This document shows, one piece after another, positions 49,408 through 62,190 of a DNA stretch of 64,000 nt (positions are counted from its first letter, which is position 1; the number at the start of each line of letters is the position of its first letter). The stretch is from Mastigias papua. Its lineage: Eukaryota; Cnidaria; Scyphozoa; Rhizostomeae; Mastigiidae. The position numbers and the translations under genes were made by a program. Location: positions 6,357,799-6,421,798 of the forward strand of contig OZ025281.1 of the NCBI GenBank assembly GCA_964019165.1, given 5' to 3'. Under the pieces are notes generated by a model. The model made no database searches. It was not told the DNA's origin and saw only the letters and a list, made by a program, of their open reading frames with translations.

Positions 49408-50958
49408 TTACTCTTTTAAAAGTGGAGGCTGGATATTGCAAAGGGCTGCACATGACCTTACTATATCATCAGCCAAAGGTAGCAATGTTAATGGGAAAAT
49501 GTTTTTTAGAATTCTAAAATTCTTCATTCTGTTAATAGCTCGTTCCACGTGTATTCTAAGATTTGCAATCTCTTTTGTCTTTTTGCATTCCAATTTTGTC
49601 ATCTGGGATTTAACAAGGGCACCTGGTGGGACACTGAGTGTACAGTAATGATGGAGAAGATCTTCTTGTATTTGAAATCCCCTGTCTGCCATTATCTCAT
49701 CACCATACTCAAGCTTATTATAAAATCCACTATCTTGACAAATAAACTGATCTGTTGCACGTCCACCATAACAATCTGATACAAACATTATGTAGCCTGT
49801 TGGAGAAATTCCAATTAGAAATTTAAATGTATTATGCTTCTTATAATTGGACCATGTTGTAGCCTGAGCATCTAAAGATTTTGGTCTTTCAATAAATATC
49901 TCCGTACAGTCAATAATGCATCTTGTTTTTTTATGATGACTGTGAAACATTGATGGCATATTTGACAAGATAGTCTCCTTAGGCAGCCATACTACCAGAG
50001 CATCATGTAGGATTTTTCCAAGAAATCTCACCCAAGTAGCAAAGATGGAGGAAATAGTGCCCTCAGAAACCTGAAACCGTTCTGCCAAATCATGGGTCAG
50101 AAGGCCAAGCCTCAGTCTCATCAGCACCAAGAGGAATTGGTCTCTACTCGTTATTTTGCTGAAGTTTGTCTTCCTCCCTTTTCTAACCTTTGAGCTATGG
50201 ACTTGTTTACTGCCTCTCCAATATGTTAGCTTTGGTATGAAAGGCTTGAGAACACTGTGAAGAGCATTAAAGATAGAAATTTTCTGAATGCCAGTGAACA
50301 ATCTCATTTGTCTATCATTTGATATTGATGTGAATGAGAATGGCTTTCTGGAATGAGCAGTGATTTTCAAAAGCTTCATTTCCTCACACAAAAACGTAAG
50401 CTCCAGTTTAAGCTTACTGTTTTCTTTGCTCAATTCCTCTTTCCTTCGTGCCAATGAAGAAATCACACTATTTTTATCACAACAAGCAGCACAAGTATCT
50501 CCTGTTAATGTGTAACAGTTGTCATTGAGGATGTGACTGTCACCGCATTCCATTTCACTCAAGCTTTCATCAGAATCAGTGGCATCTTCCGTTGCTTCCA
50601 TTCGTATTAATTTACGTCTAGTACTTGCTTGCAGCTTGTCATATCCCATATTAAGTGATGGATAAGGATTTTCAGTTGTTGGTATTCCATCAACGAAATG
50701 CTTAGAGCATACCATATCACTTTGCCCTGGCTTCCAATTAGTGTTCCTATATGTTGCTCTCTTGATGACCTTAATCCACTGCTTCCTGCTCTCCACATTC
50801 CTCTGAGTGCTTGGGAATTTAAACAGCCTAACTGGGGGTGGGCAGGGACAGAGCTTGTTTGTCTGTCCAATGTGCTCCTCACAACTTTTCTTTTCCCAAA
50901 CTTTTATCCTATATCTACTGTTTCTACATCCATAGACGGCACAGTTCCCATTAACCAT
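49408..50958 (-). CDS. THAP-domain DDE transposase, copy 2
   Basis: 516 codons from the ATG at 50958, identical in translation to the transposase of copy 1. THAP Cys6/Cys11/Cys84/His87, coiled coil 163-198 and the triad Asp350/Asp425/Glu472 are intact. Complete conservation while embedded in satellite points to recent duplication or gene conversion rather than measurable selection. Confidence 0.92.
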   Translation of the reverse strand: MVNGNCAVYGCRNSRYRIKVWEKKSCEEHIGQTNKLCPCPPPVRLFKFPSTQRNVESRKQWIKVIKRATYRNTNWKPGQSDMVCSKHFVDGIPTTENPYPSLNMGYDKLQASTRRKLIRMEATEDATDSDESLSEMECGDSHILNDNCYTLTGDTCAACCDKNSVISSLARRKEELSKENSKLKLELTFLCEEMKLLKITAHSRKPFSFTSISNDRQMRLFTGIQKISIFNALHSVLKPFIPKLTYWRGSKQVHSSKVRKGRKTNFSKITSRDQFLLVLMRLRLGLLTHDLAERFQVSEGTISSIFATWVRFLGKILHDALVVWLPKETILSNMPSMFHSHHKKTRCIIDCTEIFIERPKSLDAQATTWSNYKKHNTFKFLIGISPTGYIMFVSDCYGGRATDQFICQDSGFYNKLEYGDEIMADRGFQIQEDLLHHYCTLSVPPGALVKSQMTKLECKKTKEIANLRIHVERAINRMKNFRILKNIFPLTLLPLADDIVRSCAALCNIQPPLLKE

Positions 50959-51024
50959 CGTTAGGATAGACCGATTAGACACAAATTGAATTCGTTGCCA
51001 AAACAGGTCAAGACAAAGTTGGTA

Positions 51025-51255
51025 TTTGTAGCCTGCCAGAGCAAGGTACTTATAAAAGCTTTTAAAAAAGCTGTTCCCGTAATAACAGACTACAAACCCG
51101 AATGAATATGTAAATGATTATTAACAGCAAGATAGGTGCTCCGCATCAAACAATGTCACAACACTCTAGGCCCTCTTCGTAGCTTAGAACTTTTCACTCC
51201 CAAACTCGCCCCAGGCTCCTAGATGTAAAAGAGGCTGGAAATGTTGAAATGGTGT
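51025..51255 (-). repeat. Right terminal inverted repeat, copy 2
   Basis: Mirror of 47401-47631. Followed by AT and the same diverged monomer (tagcaaaaacacccatgc) that follows copy 1. Confidence 0.92.
51049..51054 (-). promoter_or_regulatory. TATA-like motif inside right inverted repeat, copy 2
   Basis: TATAAG on minus, about 90 bp before the transposase ATG at 50958. Inferred. Confidence 0.4.
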
Positions 51256-51626
51256 ATTGAGTACAATAGCAAAAACACCCATGCATTAAGCAACATTTAC
51301 ATCTATGATTGCACCGATGTCAGTAGTTTAGCCAACGTTTCCTACTCAAATCAGCTTTGGTTATCATGTTAACACTACATATGGGCTTAAAGTGCTTTAG
51401 ATATGCTCAAACTGACAATACCATGCAAGAGTGATATTTGCATACAAGTGCGTATGATATACCGCCAACACACAATCTAAGCTTGTTCCTACAAGGAATC
51501 TAGCAGTATTAACATCATATGACTATTACAACCATAGTCATTGCTCTACTTTCAGTGTTTGCACACTTACATAGTTTAGGCCTATTACAAGCAATAACAC
51601 AGTTTCCATATACTGTTGTATGATTG

Positions 51627-54240
51627 AAATTGAGTACAATAGCAGCAAAGCCATGCATTAAACAACTGTTACCTCTGTGATTGCACCGATGTCATTAGTT
51701 TAGCCAACGTTTCCTACTCCAATCATCTTTGGTTGTCTCTATTACACTACATATGGTCTTAAAGTGCTTTAGATATGCTAAAACTGACAATACCATGTAA
51801 GATTGCTATTTCATTCTAGTTTCTTGTGATGTGCCGCCAAAACAAAATCTACGTTTGTTTCTACAAGGAATCTAGCAGGTTTAACATCATATGACTATTA
51901 GATCCATAGTCATTGCTGTACTTTCAGTGTTTGCACACTTACGTAGTTTAGGCCTATTACAGTCAATAACACAGTTTGCATATACTGTTGTATGATGGAA
52001 ATTGAGTACAATAGCAACAAAGCCATGCATTAAACAACTTTTACATCTATGATTGCACCAATGTCAGTAGTTTACCCAACGTTTGCTACTCAAATCAGCT
52101 TTGGTTATCACGTTTACACTACATATTAGCTTAAAATGCTTAGATACGCTCAAACTCCCAATTCCATGCAAGAGTGATATCTGCCTATAGGTGCGTATGA
52201 TATACCACCAACACATAATCTAAGCTTGTTTCTACAATGAATCTAGCAGTTTTAACATCATATGAATATTACAACCATAGTCATTGCCGTACTTTCAGTG
52301 TTTGCACACATACGTAGTTTAGGCGTATTACAGTCAATAACACAGTTTGCATATACTGTTGTATGATTGAAATTGAGTACAATAGCAAGAAAGCCATGCA
52401 TTAAACAACTTTTACATGTATGATTGCACCGATGTCATTAGTTTACCCAACGTTTCCTACTCAAATCAGCTTTGGCTATCACTATTACACTACATATGGG
52501 CTTAAAGTGCTTTAGATATGCTCAAGCTGACAATAGCATGTAAGATTGCTATTTCATTCTAGTTTCTTGTGATGTGCCGCCAAAACAAAATCTACGTTTG
52601 TTTCTACAAGGAATCTAGCAGGTTTAACATCATATGACTATTAGATCCATAGTCATTGCTGTACTTTCAGTGTTTGCACACTTACGTAGTTTAGGCCTAT
52701 TACAGTCAATAACACAGTTTGTATATACTGTTGTATGATGGAAATTGAGTACAATAGCAACAAAGCCATGCATTAAACAACTTTTACATCTATGATTGCA
52801 TAAATGTCAGTAGTTTAACCAACGTTTCCTACTCAAATCAGCTTTGGTTATCTCTATTACACTGCATATGGTTTTAAAAACTGTTTAGATATGCTAAACT
52901 CACAATACCATGCAAGAGTGATAGTTGCCTATAAGTGCGTATGATGTACCACCAACACATAATCTAAGCTTGTTTCTACAACGAATCTAGCAGGTTTAAC
53001 ATCATATGACTATTACAACCATAGTCATTGCTGTACTTTCAGTGTTTGCACTCTTACGTAGTTTAGGCCTATTACAAGCAATAACACAGTTTGCATATAC
53101 TGTTGTATGATTGAAATTGAGTACAATAGCAACAAAGCCATGCATTAAACAACTTTTACATCTATGATTGCACCGATGTCAGTAGTTTACCCAACGTTTC
53201 CTCCTCAAATCAGCTTTGGTTATCACGTTTACACTACATATTAGCTTAAAATGCTTAGATATGCTCAAACTCACAATATCATGCAAGAGTGATAGTTGCC
53301 TATAAGTGCGTATGATTTACAGCCAACACATAATCTAAGCTTGATTCTACAAGGAATCTACCAGTTGTAACATCAAATGACTATTAGATCCATAGTCATT
53401 GCTGTACTTTCAGTGTTTGCACACTTACGTAGTTTAGGCCTATTACAAGCAATGAAACAGTTTGCATATGCTGTTGTATGATTGAAATTGAGTACAATAG
53501 CAACAAAGCCATGCATTAAACAACTTTTACATCTATGATTGCACCGATGTCAGTAGTTTAGCCAACGTTTCCTACTCAAATTAGCTTTGGTTATCACTAT
53601 GACACTACATAAGGGCTTAAAGTGCTTTAGATATGCTCAAGCTGACAATACCATGCAAGAGTACTATTTCATTCTAAGTTCTTGTGATGTACCGCCAAAA
53701 CCTCATCTAAGTTTGTTTCTACAAGGACTCTAGCAGTTTTAACATCATATGTCTATTACAAGCATAGTCATTGCTCTACTTTCAGTGTTTGCACACTTAT
53801 GTACTTTAGGCCTATTACAAGCAATAACACAGTTTGCATATACTGTTGTATGATTGAAATTGAGTACAATAGCAACAGAGCCATGCATTAAACAGCTTTT
53901 ACATCTATGATTGCACCGATGTCAGTGGTTTAGCCAACGTTTCCTACTCAAATTAGCTTTGGTTATCACTATTACACTACATATGGGCTTAAAGTGCTGT
54001 ATATATGATCAAACTGACAACACCATGCAAGAGTACTATTTCATTCTAAGTTCTTGTGATGTACCGCCAAAACCTCATCTAAGTTTGTTTCTACAAGGAC
54101 TCTAGCAGTTTTAACATCATATGTCTATTACACGCATAGTCATTGCTCTACTGTCAGTGTTTGCACACTTAAGTACTTTAGGCCTATTACAAGCAATAAC
54201 ACAGTTTGCATATACTGTTGTATGATTGAAATTGAGTACA
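51627..54240. repeat. Divergent satellite block D, copy 3 of 4
   Basis: Copy of 36240-38870 at 15,387-bp offset, immediately right of transposon copy 2 as copy 1 of the block is right of transposon copy 1. Confidence 0.8.
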
Positions 54241-56461
54241 ATAGCAACAAAGCCATGCATTAAACAACTTTTACATCTATGATTGCACCGATGTCAGTAG
54301 TTTAGCCAACGTTTCCTACTCAAATTAGCTTTGGTTATCACTATTACACTACATATGGGCTTAAAGTGCTGTATATATGCTCAAACTGACAACACCATGC
54401 AAGAGTACTATTTCATTCTAAGTTCTTGTGATGTACCGCCACCACATAATCTAAGGGTGTTTCTACAAGGAATCTAGCAGTTTTAACATCATATGACTAT
54501 TACAAGCATAGTCATTGCTCTACTTTCAGTGTTTGCACACTTATGTACTTTAGGCCTATTACAAGCAATAACACAGTTTGCATATACTGTTGTATGATTG
54601 AAATTGAGTACAATAGCAACAAAGCCATGCATTAAACAACTTTTACATCTATGATTGCACCGATGTCAGTAGTTTAGCCAACGTTTCCTGCTCAAATTAG
54701 CTTTGGCTATCACTATGACACTATATTTTTTTCTTAAAGTGCTTTAGATATGCTCAAACTGACAACAACATGCAAGAGTGCTATTTCATTCTAAGTTCTT
54801 GTGATGTACCGCCAAAACCTCATCTACGTTTGTTTCTACAAGGAATCTTGCAGTTTTAGCATCATATGAATATTACAACCATGGTCATTCCTCTAATTCA
54901 GTGTTTGCACACTTATGTACTGAAGGCCTATTACAAGCAATAACACAGTTTGCATATACTGTTGTATGATTGAAATTGAGTACAATAGCAACAAAGCCAT
55001 GCATTAAACAACATTTACATCTATGATTGCACCGATGTCAGTAGTTTAGCCAACTTTTCCTACTCAAATTAGCTTTGGTTATCACTATTACACTACACAT
55101 GGGCTTAAAGTGCTTTAGATATGCTCAGACTGACAACACCATGCAAGAGTCCTATGTAATTCTAAGTTCTTGTGATGTACCGCCCAATCCTCATCTAAGT
55201 TTGTGTCTACAAGGAATCTAGCAGTTTTAACATCATATGAATATTACACCCATGGTCATTGCTCTACTTTCAGTGTTTGCACACTTATGTACTTTAGGCC
55301 TATTACAAGCAATAACACAGTTTGCATATACTGTTGTATGATTGAAATTGAGTACAATAGCAAGACAGCCATGCATTAAACAACTTTTACATCTATGATT
55401 GCACCGATGTCAGTAGTTTAGCCAACGTTTCCTACTAAAATTAGCTTTGGTTATCACTATTACACTACATATGGGCTTAAAGTGCTGTATATATGCTCAA
55501 ACTGACAACACCATGTAAGAGTACTATTTCATTCTAAGTTCTTTTGATGTACCGCCAGCACATAATCTAAGCGTGTGTCTACAAGGAATCTAGCAGTTTT
55601 AACATCATATGACTATTAAAAGCATAGTCATTGCTCTACTTTCAGTGTTTGCACACTTATGTACTGTAGGCCTATTACAAGCAATAACACAGTTTGCATA
55701 TACTGTTGTATGATTGAAATTGAGTACAATAGCAACAAAGCCAAGCATTAAGCAACTTTTACATCTATGATTGCACCGATGTCAGTAGTTTAGCAAACGT
55801 TTCCTACTCAAATTAGCTTTGGCTATCACTATGACACTACATTTTTTTCTTAAAGTGCTTTAGATATGCTCAAACTGACAACACCATGCAAGAGTGCTAT
55901 TTCATTCTAAGTTCTTGTGATGTACTACCAACACATAATCTAAGCTTGTTTCTACAATGAATCTAGCAGGTTTAACATCATATGACTATTACAACCATAG
56001 TCATTGCTGTACTTTCAGTGTTTGCACTCTTACGTAGTTTAGGCCTACTACAAGCAATAACACAGTTTGCATATACTGTTGTATGATTGACATTGAGTAC
56101 AATAGCAACAAAGGCATGCATTACACAACGTTTACATCTATGATTGCACCGATGTCAGTAGTTTAGCCAACGTTTCCTACTCAACTTAGCTTTGGCTATA
56201 ACACTTACACTACATATGGGCTTAAAGTGCTTTAGATATGCTCAGACTGACAACACCATGCAAGAGTCCTATTTAATTCTAAGTTCTTGTGATGTACCGC
56301 CAAAACCTCATCTAAGTTTGTTTCTACAAGGAATCTAGCAGTTTTAACATCATATGAATATTACAACCATGGTAATTGCTCTACTTTCAATGTTTGCACA
56401 CTTATGTACTTTAGGCCTATTACAAGCAATAACACAGTTTGCAGATACTGTTGTATGATTG

Positions 56462-59070
56462 AAATTGAGTACAATAGCAGCAAAGCCATGCATTAAACAA
56501 CTGTTACCTCTGTGATTGCACCGATGTCATTAGTTTAGCCAACGTTTCCTACTCCAATCATCTTTGGTTGTCTCTATTACACTACATATGGTCTTAAAGT
56601 GCTTTAGATATGCTAAAACTGACAATACCATGTAAGATTGCTATTTCATTCTAGTTTCTTGTGATGTGCCGCCAAAACAAAATCTACGTTTGTTTCTACA
56701 AGGAATCTAGCAGGTTTAACATCATATGACTATTAGATCCATAGTCATTGCTGTACTTTCAGTGTTTGCACACTTACGTAGTTTAGGCCTATTACAGTCA
56801 ATAACACAGTTTGCATATACTGTTGTATGATGGAAATTGAGTACAATAGCAACAAAGCCATGCATTAAACAACTTTTACATCTATGATTGCACCAATGTC
56901 AGTAGTTTACCCAACGTTTGCTACTCAAATCAGCTTTGGTTATCACGTTTACACTACATATTAGCTTAAAATGCTTAGATACGCTCAAACTCCCAATTCC
57001 ATGCAAGAGTGATATCTGCCTATAGGTGCGTATGATATACCACCAACACATAATCTAAGCTTGTTTCTACAATGAATCTAGCAGTTTTAACATCATATGA
57101 ATATTACAACCATAGTCATTGCCGTACTTTCAGTGATTGCACACATACGTAGTTTAGGCGTATTACAGTCAATAACACAGTTTGCATATACTGTTGTATG
57201 ATTGAAATTGAGTACAATAGCAAGAAAGCCATGCATTAAACAACTTTTACATGTATGATTGCACCGATGTCATTAGTTTACCCAACGTTTCCTACTCAAA
57301 TCAGCTTTGGCTATCACTATTACACTACATATGGGCTTAAAGTGCTTTAGATATGCTCAAGCTGACAATAGCATGTAAGATTGCTATTTCATTCTAGTTT
57401 CTTGTGATGTGCCGCCAAAACAAAATCTACGTTTGTTTCTACAAGGAATCTAGCAGGTTTAACATCATATGACTATTAGATCCATAGTCATTGCTGTACT
57501 TTCAGTGTTTGCACACTTACGTAGTTTAGGCCTATTACAGTCAATAACACAGTTTGTATATACTGTTGTATGATGGAAATTGAGTACAATAGCAACAAAG
57601 CCATGCATTAAACAACTTTTACATCTATGATTGCATAAATGTCAGTAGTTTAACCAACGTTTCCTACTCAAATCAGCTTTGGTTATCTCTATTACACTGC
57701 ATATGGTTTTAAAAACTGTTTAGATATGCTAAACTCACAATACCATGCAAGAGTGATAGTTGCCTATAAGTGCGTATGATGTACCACCAACACATAATCT
57801 AAGCTTGTTTCTACAACGAATCTAGCAGGTTTAACATCATATGACTATTACAACCATAGTCATTGCTGTACTTTCAGTGTTTGCACTCTTACGTAGTTTA
57901 GGCCTATTACAAGCAATAACACAGTTTGCATATACTGTTGTATGATTGAAATTGAGTACAATAGCAACAAAGCCATGCATTAAACAACTTTTACATCTAT
58001 GATTGCACCGATGTCAGTAGTTTACCCAACGTTTCCTCCTCAAATCAGCTTTGGTTATCACGTTTACACTACATATTAGCTTAAAATGCTTAGATATGCT
58101 CAAACTCACAATATCATGCAAGAGTGATAGTTGCCTATAAGTGCGTATGATTTACAGCCAACACATAATCTAAGCTTGATTCTACAAGGAATCTACCAGT
58201 TGTAACATCAAATGACTATTAGATCCATAGTCATTGCTGTACTTTCAGTGTTTGCACACTTACGTAGTTTAGGCCTATTACAAGCAATGAAACAGTTTGC
58301 ATATGCTGTTGTATGATTGAAATTGAGTACAATAGCAACAAAGCCATGCATTAAACAACTTTTACATCTATGATTGCACCGATGTCAGTAGTTTAGCCAA
58401 CGTTTCCTACTCAAATTAGCTTTGGTTATCACTATGACACTACATAAGGGCTTAAAGTGCTTTAGATATGCTCAAGCTGACAATACCATGCAAGAGTACT
58501 ATTTCATTCTAAGTTCTTGTGATGTACCGCCAAAACCTCATCTAAGTTTGTTTCTACAAGGACTCTAGCAGTTTTAACATCATATGTCTATTACAAGCAT
58601 AGTCATTGCTCTACTTTCAGTGTTTGCACACTTATGTACTTTAGGCCTATTACAAGCAATAACACAGTTTGCATATACTGTTGTATGATTGAAATTGAGT
58701 ACAATAGCAACAGAGCCATGCATTAAACAGCTTTTACATCTATGATTGCACCGATGTCAGTGGTTTAGCCAACGTTTCCTACTCAAATTAGCTTTGGTTA
58801 TCACTATTACACTACATATGGGCTTAAAGTGCTGTATATATGATCAAACTGACAACACCATGCAAGAGTACTATTTCATTCTAAGTTCTTGTGATGTACC
58901 GCCAAAACCTCATCTAAGTTTGTTTCTACAAGGACTCTAGCAGTTTTAACATCATATGTCTATTACACGCATAGTCATTGCTCTACTGTCAGTGTTTGCA
59001 CACTTAAGTACTTTAGGCCTATTACAAGCAATAACACAGTTTGCATATACTGTTGTATGATTGAAATTGA
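56462..59070. repeat. Divergent satellite block D, copy 4 of 4
   Basis: Copy of 43679-46310 at 12,783-bp offset, sharing the agtgattgcac variant near 57132. Lies about 1.1 kb upstream of transposon copy 3, as copy 2 of the block lies upstream of transposon copy 2. Confidence 0.8.
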
Positions 59071-60183
59071 GTACAATAGCAACAAAGCCATGCATTAAAC
59101 AACTTTTACATCTATGATTGCACCGATGTCAGTAGTTTAGCCAACGTTTCCTACTCAAATTAGCTTTGGTTATCACTATTACACTACATATGGGCTTAAA
59201 GTGCTGTATATATGCTCAAACTGACAACACCATGCAAGAGTACTATTTCATTCTAAGTTCTTGTGATGTACCGCCACCACATAATATAAGGGTGTTTCTA
59301 CAAGGAATCTAGCAGTTTTAACATCATATGACTATTACAAGCATAGTCATTGCTCTACTTTCAGTGTTTGCACACTTATGTACTTTAGGCCTATTACAAG
59401 CAATAACACAGTTTGCATATACTGTTGTATGATTGAAATTGAGTACAATAGCAACAAAGCCATGCATTAAACAACTTTTACATCTATGATTGCACCGATG
59501 TCAGTAGTTTAGCCAACGTTTCCTGCTCAAATTAGCTTTGGCTATCACTATGACACTATATTTTTTTCTTAAAGTGCTTTAGATATGCTCAAACTGACAA
59601 CAGCATGCAAGAGTGCTATTTCATTCTAAGTTCTTGTGATGTACCGCCAAAACCTCATCTACGTTTGTTTCTACAAGGAATCTTGCAGTTTTAGCATCAT
59701 ATGAATATTACAACCATGGTCATTCCTCTAATTCAGTGTTTGCACACTTATGTACTGAAGGCCTATTACAAGCAATAACACAGTTTGCATATACTGTTGT
59801 ATGATTGAAATTGAGTACAATAGCAACAAAGCCATGCATTAAACAACTTTTACATCTATGATTGCACCGATGTCAGTAGTTTAGCCAACGTTTCCTACTC
59901 AAATTAGCTTTGGTTATCACTATTACACAATATATGGGCTTAAAGTGCTTTAGATATGCTCAAACTGACAACACCGTGCAAGAGTGCTATTTCATTCTAA
60001 GTTCTTGTGATGTACCGACAAAACATAATCTAGGTTTGTGTCTACAAGAAATCTAGCAGTTTTAACATCATATGACTATTACAACCATAGTCATTGCTGT
60101 ACTTTCAGTGTTTGCACACTTACGTAGTTTATGCCTATTACAAGCAATAACACAGTTTGCATATACTGTTGTATGATTGAAAT

Positions 60184-60414
60184 ACACCATTTCAACATTT
60201 CCAGCCTCTTTTGCATCTAGGAGCCTGGGGCGAATTTGGGGTTGAAAAGTTCTAAGCTACGAAGAGGGCCTAGAGTGTTGTGACATTGTTTGATGCGCAA
60301 CACCTATCTTGCTGTTAATAATCATTTACATATTCACTCGGTTTTGTTGTCTCTTATTACGGGAACAGCTTTTTTAAAAGCTTTTATAAGTACCTTGCTC
60401 TGGTAGGCTACAAA
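60184..60414 (+). repeat. Left terminal inverted repeat, copy 3
   Basis: 231-bp arm reading as in copy 2, including T at position 8 and C at 60353. Confidence 0.92.
60385..60390 (+). promoter_or_regulatory. TATA-like motif inside left inverted repeat, copy 3
   Basis: TATAAG 60 bp before the ATG at 60445. Inferred. Confidence 0.4.
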
Positions 60415-60444
60415 CATTTGTTATTTGTGATAATAGAGCAGACA

Positions 60445-61506
60445 ATGGATCTGGATAGAATTTCTAAGATGAAAGTTGAAGAGCTCAAAGATTTCCTTCG
60501 ACTTCGCGGATTGAAGGTGAGTGGCAAAAAGGAAGAGCTTGTTGCACGAGTATTTGTAGCTGCTGAGAATGATGTTCCAATATTGAAAACAGCTGTAGAA
60601 GTGCAAGCCGAAATAGCAGAGGATTATGACTCCAAGCTTCTGGTGGAAGGTGTACGTATTCCAGATCCCTTCGCTATCGCTAATGGTTGGGTACCTGAAG
60701 ATGAAAGTGTGAAGTTGTGGCCTATGACTCTCTACCCTGATATTTTTAACTTCTTGTCGTTCTACCCAAGTGAGTTGAAGAGCCAGGACCTCAATGATTA
60801 CAAGCTGTCCAAAGCCTATAGCTATTATTCAACTGGCTGGCTTAATCCGCTGAGTTACCATCCAGTATCAGAATCAAGTACTGTATGTGTCCTCAAGTCT
60901 GCATGCAAACAATCTCAGAGGATAAATGACACACCCCACAAACTTTGGGTGTGCTTAGCAAAGAAATCTGGGAAAATTTTGAAAGCACACTGCACATGTA
61001 TGGCTGGCATTGGACAAACTTGCAACCATGTGGCTGCTGCATTGTTCAGAATTGAAGCTGCTGTAAGAATGGGCTTAACTAACCCATCTTGTACAACAAC
61101 TGCTTGTGAATGGTTGCCAAATAACAAAGCTGTTAGAATGACCAGAATTAAAGATTTGAAGTTGAGTAGGGCAAAATTTGGGAAACAATCAAAAAAGCAG
61201 TCAGAGCTCAACTGTTCACCAAAGAAGCGATTTGATCCAACTGCTAACATATCAGAAAAATTGAGCTTTATGAAAGTGTCAACTGCCATTAGGAATGTCT
61301 GCACTGAAGATGAGTCCATAATTTTTACAGCTGAACCCAAAGCGTGTACAGTAGAGGTGCCAAAAGCAAGAGAACTACATACAATTGATGAATTTCTTTG
61401 TGCCTCTGAAACTCAAGATGAATTCTGTCTCAAATTAGAGTATTTCCCAGCAAATCTAGCTGACATTGAAGAGGAAACAAGAGGTCAAGCAGCTAACCCT
61501 CTATAG
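60445..61506 (+). CDS. SAP and SWIM zinc-finger part of the SAP-SWIM-YqaJ protein, copy 3
   Basis: 353 codons, translation identical to copies 1 and 2, with the SAP helix-turn-helix and the SWIM CxC...CxH intact. Ends at TAG 61504-61506. Start at first ATG as in the other copies. Confidence 0.82.
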   Translation: MDLDRISKMKVEELKDFLRLRGLKVSGKKEELVARVFVAAENDVPILKTAVEVQAEIAEDYDSKLLVEGVRIPDPFAIANGWVPEDESVKLWPMTLYPDIFNFLSFYPSELKSQDLNDYKLSKAYSYYSTGWLNPLSYHPVSESSTVCVLKSACKQSQRINDTPHKLWVCLAKKSGKILKAHCTCMAGIGQTCNHVAAALFRIEAAVRMGLTNPSCTTTACEWLPNNKAVRMTRIKDLKLSRAKFGKQSKKQSELNCSPKKRFDPTANISEKLSFMKVSTAIRNVCTEDESIIFTAEPKACTVEVPKARELHTIDEFLCASETQDEFCLKLEYFPANLADIEEETRGQAANPL

Positions 61507-62145
61507 TTTTCTGTTAGACAACATGTGATAAGTGCATCCAAAGCACATGATGTTAAAACAAGAATGACTTCATTCAAAACAGCAACTGGAGACAAAGAGG
61601 CTTATTTTAAGAACCTAATTGACAAGATTGCTGGAAGAAAGAGTGTTAACCCTCTTTTACCACCTTTACGTTATGGCCAAGCTATGGAAAATAATGCTGT
61701 CCAAATGTTTGTTGACCTGTACAAAGAAAGCCACCAAAATGTCAAAGTTGAGGAATGTGGCATCTTTTTGTGCATGAATATACCATTTGTTGGAGGCAGT
61801 CCTGACCGGATCATCTGCTGTGACTGTTGTGGGAAGTTTTGTTTGGAGGTGAAGTGCCTATTTTCAATTAGCCACTTGAACCCTATGGATTCTGATGTGA
61901 AGCTACCTTATTTAAAGAAAGATGCAAGTATGACTACATCCTTGAATATAAATCATAAATACTACACTCAGATCCAGGTTCAAATGGCTGCTTCAAGAAT
62001 TTACAATAGCTATTTCTTTGTGTGGACATCACATGGCTATTTTCTTGAAAAACTATCATGTGATATTGAGCTTTGGGAGATTCTAAAGGAGCAATTCAAA
62101 GAATTTTATTTTAGTCATTATTTGCCATCATTTTTTATGAAATGA
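61507..62145 (+). CDS. YqaJ-like nuclease domain after the in-frame stop, copy 3
   Basis: 212 codons in frame with the preceding SAP-SWIM part. Asp100, Glu114 and Lys116 of the nuclease site are kept. Translation identical to the other copies. Confidence 0.77.
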   Translation, partial: FSVRQHVISASKAHDVKTRMTSFKTATGDKEAYFKNLIDKIAGRKSVNPLLPPLRYGQAMENNAVQMFVDLYKESHQNVKVEECGIFLCMNIPFVGGSPDRIICCDCCGKFCLEVKCLFSISHLNPMDSDVKLPYLKKDASMTTSLNINHKYYTQIQVQMAASRIYNSYFFVWTSHGYFLEKLSCDIELWEILKEQFKEFYFSHYLPSFFMK

Positions 62146-62190
62146 AATGAAATTATAAGGCAGTTTTTTGCAATCATTAAAAATACTCTG

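Larger units (their letters stand above)
47401..51255. mobile_element. ISL2EU-type DNA transposon, copy 2, complete
   Basis: 3,855 bp at exactly 15,387 bp from copy 1, in the same base of the monomer and with the same AT duplication (47399-47400 and 51256-51257). All translations are identical to copy 1. It differs in the left repeat at 47408 (T, not G) and 47570 (C, not G). The second change is shared with copy 3. Confidence 0.9.
51256..60183. repeat. 372-bp satellite between transposon copies 2 and 3 (24 monomer lengths)
   Basis: 8,928 bp, exactly 24 x 372. The first about 3 kb matches 35869-38850 at 15,387-bp offset. The last about 3.7 kb matches 43690-47400 at 12,783-bp offset. Between them lie about six monomers (54240-56460), some with oligo-T variants. 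It lacks the E segment present between copies 1 and 2. No gene is visible. Confidence 0.95.
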
